A stretch of DNA of 64,000 bases from Apus apus (lineage: Eukaryota; Chordata; Aves; Apodiformes; Apodidae), in assembly GCF_020740795.1 (NCBI RefSeq), contig NC_067284.1, forward strand, positions 101,175,440 through 101,239,439, given 5' to 3'. Below the pieces are notes generated by a model. It was not told the origin of the DNA. It searched no databases and was given only the letters and a program-made list of their open reading frames with translations. A program made the translations under genes and the position numbers. Numbering within the stretch: the first letter of the stretch is position 1; each line of letters opens with the position of its first letter. Shown one piece after another: positions 61,301 to 64,000 of the stretch.

Positions 61301-63445
61301 AGATGATACAGGTACCCTATCAGAAAAAAAAAATCTAATTTACCGTAGATCTGATGCTTATGTTTGATTCACCCAGTGATTCACTTCACTCAGTGTCATC
61401 AATTGCGATGTCTGGTGTGGACAGGACAGTCTGCCTTCTGACAGAACTGCAAGCTACAGGTTTTTTTACAGTTAAAATTTTTGGGTCTTTTTGTTGTGCA
61501 GGGAAGGTATTCTCAGGTTGACTATAATACCTTCTTGCCAGGAAATCAGCACAATTTTGGTTCACTGTTTCCCAAGCCTAATACTCAAAGCCTATGTTGA
61601 GTAGGTAACTTAAATTGTATATGCCTCCTCTCAGATTCATATAGCATGGTGTTGGGGAATTAGTTAATCTGTCTGTTGCTTTCCTAGGTGTATTGCTAAC
61701 CCAATATGCACATTTGGGAAGTGTCTTTTACTGTGCTTTTGTATGCATTGTATATAAGTACAGCTGTATGTATTATGGTATTTCTAGATAACACTGCTTG
61801 CTAAAAATTAAAAAAAAAAAAGATTGTGGAATGTGTTATATGAAGTGTTTTCTTCTAACTCTATAGTCAAAGAAACAAAGGAGATCTGTAAATGAGGTAA
61901 TGTCAGCTTTTTAGGTACAACGTTGAAATCTATGTCAAAATGATTGTTAAAATATAATTTAATTCTTTTTTTCTGTTGTGAAAATTTTCTTATTTCAGAA
62001 ATTTCTGTACCTTTCTATCTTCCCCTCATGAATTTTGTGTTGGTTTCTTTCAATAGTATTTTTTCGATGAGTGAGAAAACTAGCATTTCTCCTCACCGTC
62101 TCTGAAAAATTAGAAAAATTGAGGTAATTACTGTTTCCTCTGTGCTTTTTTTTTTTTTTTTTTTTTTTTTTTCCCCTAGACTACAAGTAGCACAAAATAG
62201 CTCTGATAGCATCTTTTCCCCCCACCCTGTCTGGAACAGAAACATTGAAATTCTGAATCCTGAGGTGTGAATATGGTTGAATTCTCAATAGACTTGAGGT
62301 AACTCATTTAGTATTCCACCATGAAGTGTTAACTGTCTTTAACAAAACCAATTTTGTTACAATACAGAACAGTGTCTTTCTTTTTCACAATGTACCTGCA
62401 CCATAGATCCTTCTCTTAACTCAGTCAAAACAAATTCACAGATGTTTAAGATCAGGAAGAGTCAATTTCAGAGTAGCAGAGAAAAATGGTTTCTCATAAT
62501 TTAAACAGATTCAAATTAAGTTGAAGATTTGCAGTGTTTATTTCCAGTATCATTTCTTTCTTCTCTTATTTCTAAAATAAAGAGTCTGTTGCACAATAGT
62601 TAGCCTGCCAATGAAATCACAACTCAGTCTCACGAAGTCACTGGATGTCTTTGAAAATCCACTAACATGTTCGTAGCACTTGTAATAATCCCAGGACTCT
62701 ACACAGATCCTCAGTGTTACCTGCTACTGGCTTCTTCCTTATTTCTGGTACCATGATGAGCCTTCTCATTCTCTTGCCTGGGTAAGGCTAGAGAGGCCTC
62801 ATTTGCTGTGCCAGAATGGGGTATGAGAAGGATAGATCAAAAATACGTCTTCTAATCGTCTTTGCTAGATCAAAGATTGCCAGCATGACTGCATTTTGGC
62901 AAATTCAGTCTGAAAACATAAAAGTTTTAGGAAGGTAGGGGTCCCTCGGGATCTGGATGAAAGAGAAAGGCTACTGAAAACTTGCACGCTGTAGCTCAAG
63001 AGTTGTACCTTCCCAAAGAAGTATTTATTTTGAACTAGGGAAATACATAACAAAAGTAGAACCAAATACAATCTGCAAGTACATTCAGACACTTCTGGGA
63101 TTGTTGCTGGTCAAGTAGAAGGAAGGAGGAACTCTTAACAGAATAACTTGACTCCATACTTTATATTACAGCACATTTTGCAGCCACTAAACTGGCAGGT
63201 CAACACCAAAAGTATATTGCTTAGCCACATCTGCTTTTGATTTCTCATTTAATTTAGACAAGTGTCTAATTAATTTTTGAGAAATTGCTGTAATTTCTGA
63301 GTGTTTCAAATTTATTTCTGACTCCCAAAATTACTGCTATCTTACTGACAAGCATCAATGTAAAAGAATTGTGTTTGCTTTTGAAAAACATGTAGTAATG
63401 ACTTATATGAGCTAAGTCAACAGGAAAATGTGTATTTTTATCTTA
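58384..63445 (+). other. NMBR 3' UTR and downstream intergenic DNA
   Basis: Candidate poly(A) signals AATAAA occur at 58873-58878 and 59644-59649, either of which could end NMBR transcripts. Beyond that there is AT-rich sequence with T runs at 59929-59947 and 62146-62172 and no recognisable gene. Confidence 0.65.
62146..62172. repeat. Poly(T) run of 27
   Basis: Uninterrupted T run downstream of NMBR. No LINE or SINE was recognised beside it, so its origin is unclear. Confidence 0.9.
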
Positions 63446-64000
63446 GAGGGTATAGATCTGCCATTCAGGAGGACCTGGACAAGCTTGAGAAGTGGGCCCA
63501 GGTGAACCTCATGAGGTTCAACAAGGGCAAGTGCAGGGTCCTGCACATGGGCAGCAGTAACCCAAGATATGAATACAGGCTGGGGGAGGTCACCCTTGAG
63601 AGCAGCCCTGTGGAAAAAGATCTGGCAGTACTAGTGGATCAAAAGCTGGACATGAGTCACAGATGTGCAGTTGCAGTCCAGAAGGCCAACTCCATCCTGG
63701 GCTGTATCAAAAGAAGTGTGGCCAGTGGATCAAGAGAGGTGATTCTGCCCCTCTACTCTGCCCTGGTGAGACCTCACCTAGAATACTCTAGTTCCAGCTC
63801 TGGAGCCCCCAGCACAAGAAAGATGTGGACTTGTTGGAATGTGTCCAGAGAAGGGCCATGAAAATGATCCGAGGGCTGGAGCAGCTCTCTTTTGAGGACA
63901 GGCTGAGGGAGTTGGAGTTGTTCAGCCTGAAGAAGAGAAGGCTCAGGGGGGACCTCATAGTGGCCTTCCAGTACCTGAAAGGGCTACAGGAAAGCTGGGG
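63446..64000 (+). mobile_element. CR1 LINE, C-terminal part of ORF2, continues past right edge
   Basis: Sense-strand CR1 starting in the late reverse-transcriptase region. The translation gives [20 protein letters not shown], then [39 protein letters not shown] and [14 protein letters not shown], parallel to the C-terminal part of the intact ORF2. The frame breaks near 63790-63860. The 5' end is truncated at about 63446; the 3' tail is outside the window. Confidence 0.9.

Noticed and set aside
1-64000. CRISPR arrays, operons, tRNA or rRNA genes
   Set aside because: No regularly spaced repeats, no bacterial gene organisation and no recognisable tRNA or rRNA sequence were found; the window is vertebrate.

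Overview
The window looks like a piece of a bird nuclear genome. It holds three vertebrate genes with GT-AG introns, several CR1 LINE copies (the main avian retrotransposon) and a solo LTR of the ERVL type common in birds. The gene order VTA1 - GJE1 - NMBR matches, in reverse orientation, the block I recall from human chromosome 6q24 (NMBR - GJE1 - VTA1). I cannot name the species. A CR1 copy with both reading frames open suggests a lineage in which CR1 was active recently.

Layout. Positions 1-24040, minus strand: the 5' part of VTA1 (ESCRT-III/VPS4 cofactor). Exon 1 lies in a CpG island at 23.6-24.7 kb, exons 2-5 at 11.1, 8.6, 7.8 and 5.1 kb, and the remaining exons should lie beyond the left edge. 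Positions 27892-29504, minus strand: a complete three-exon GJE1 (connexin 23, 205 codons), with its tiny first exon in a second CpG island. Positions 38026-58383, plus strand: a complete three-exon NMBR (neuromedin B receptor, 388 codons). A GC-box/TATA promoter sits in a third CpG island about 0.5 kb upstream, and intron 1 is 16.8 kb long. From 58384 to the right edge there is only the likely 3' UTR, intergenic DNA and the beginning of another CR1 copy.

Mobile DNA. The main element is a CR1 of about 4.1 kb, antisense in NMBR intron 1 (about 42443-46560). Its ORF1 (zinc-finger-like, coiled coil, SGNH-hydrolase-like) and ORF2 (AP endonuclease plus reverse transcriptase) both have no internal stops. 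Nine CR1 fragments of different age are scattered through the window. Two similar ones form an inverted pair around the NMBR promoter and exon 1. A solo ERVL-like LTR lies between GJE1 and NMBR.

The three genes do not form a pathway: VTA1 is a general endosomal factor, GJE1 a gap-junction protein and NMBR a peptide GPCR. Their proximity is ancestral synteny. Exon boundaries were set by matching translated sequence to remembered family sequences and by requiring GT/AG sites and continuous phase. UTR ends, promoters and repeat edges are approximate.
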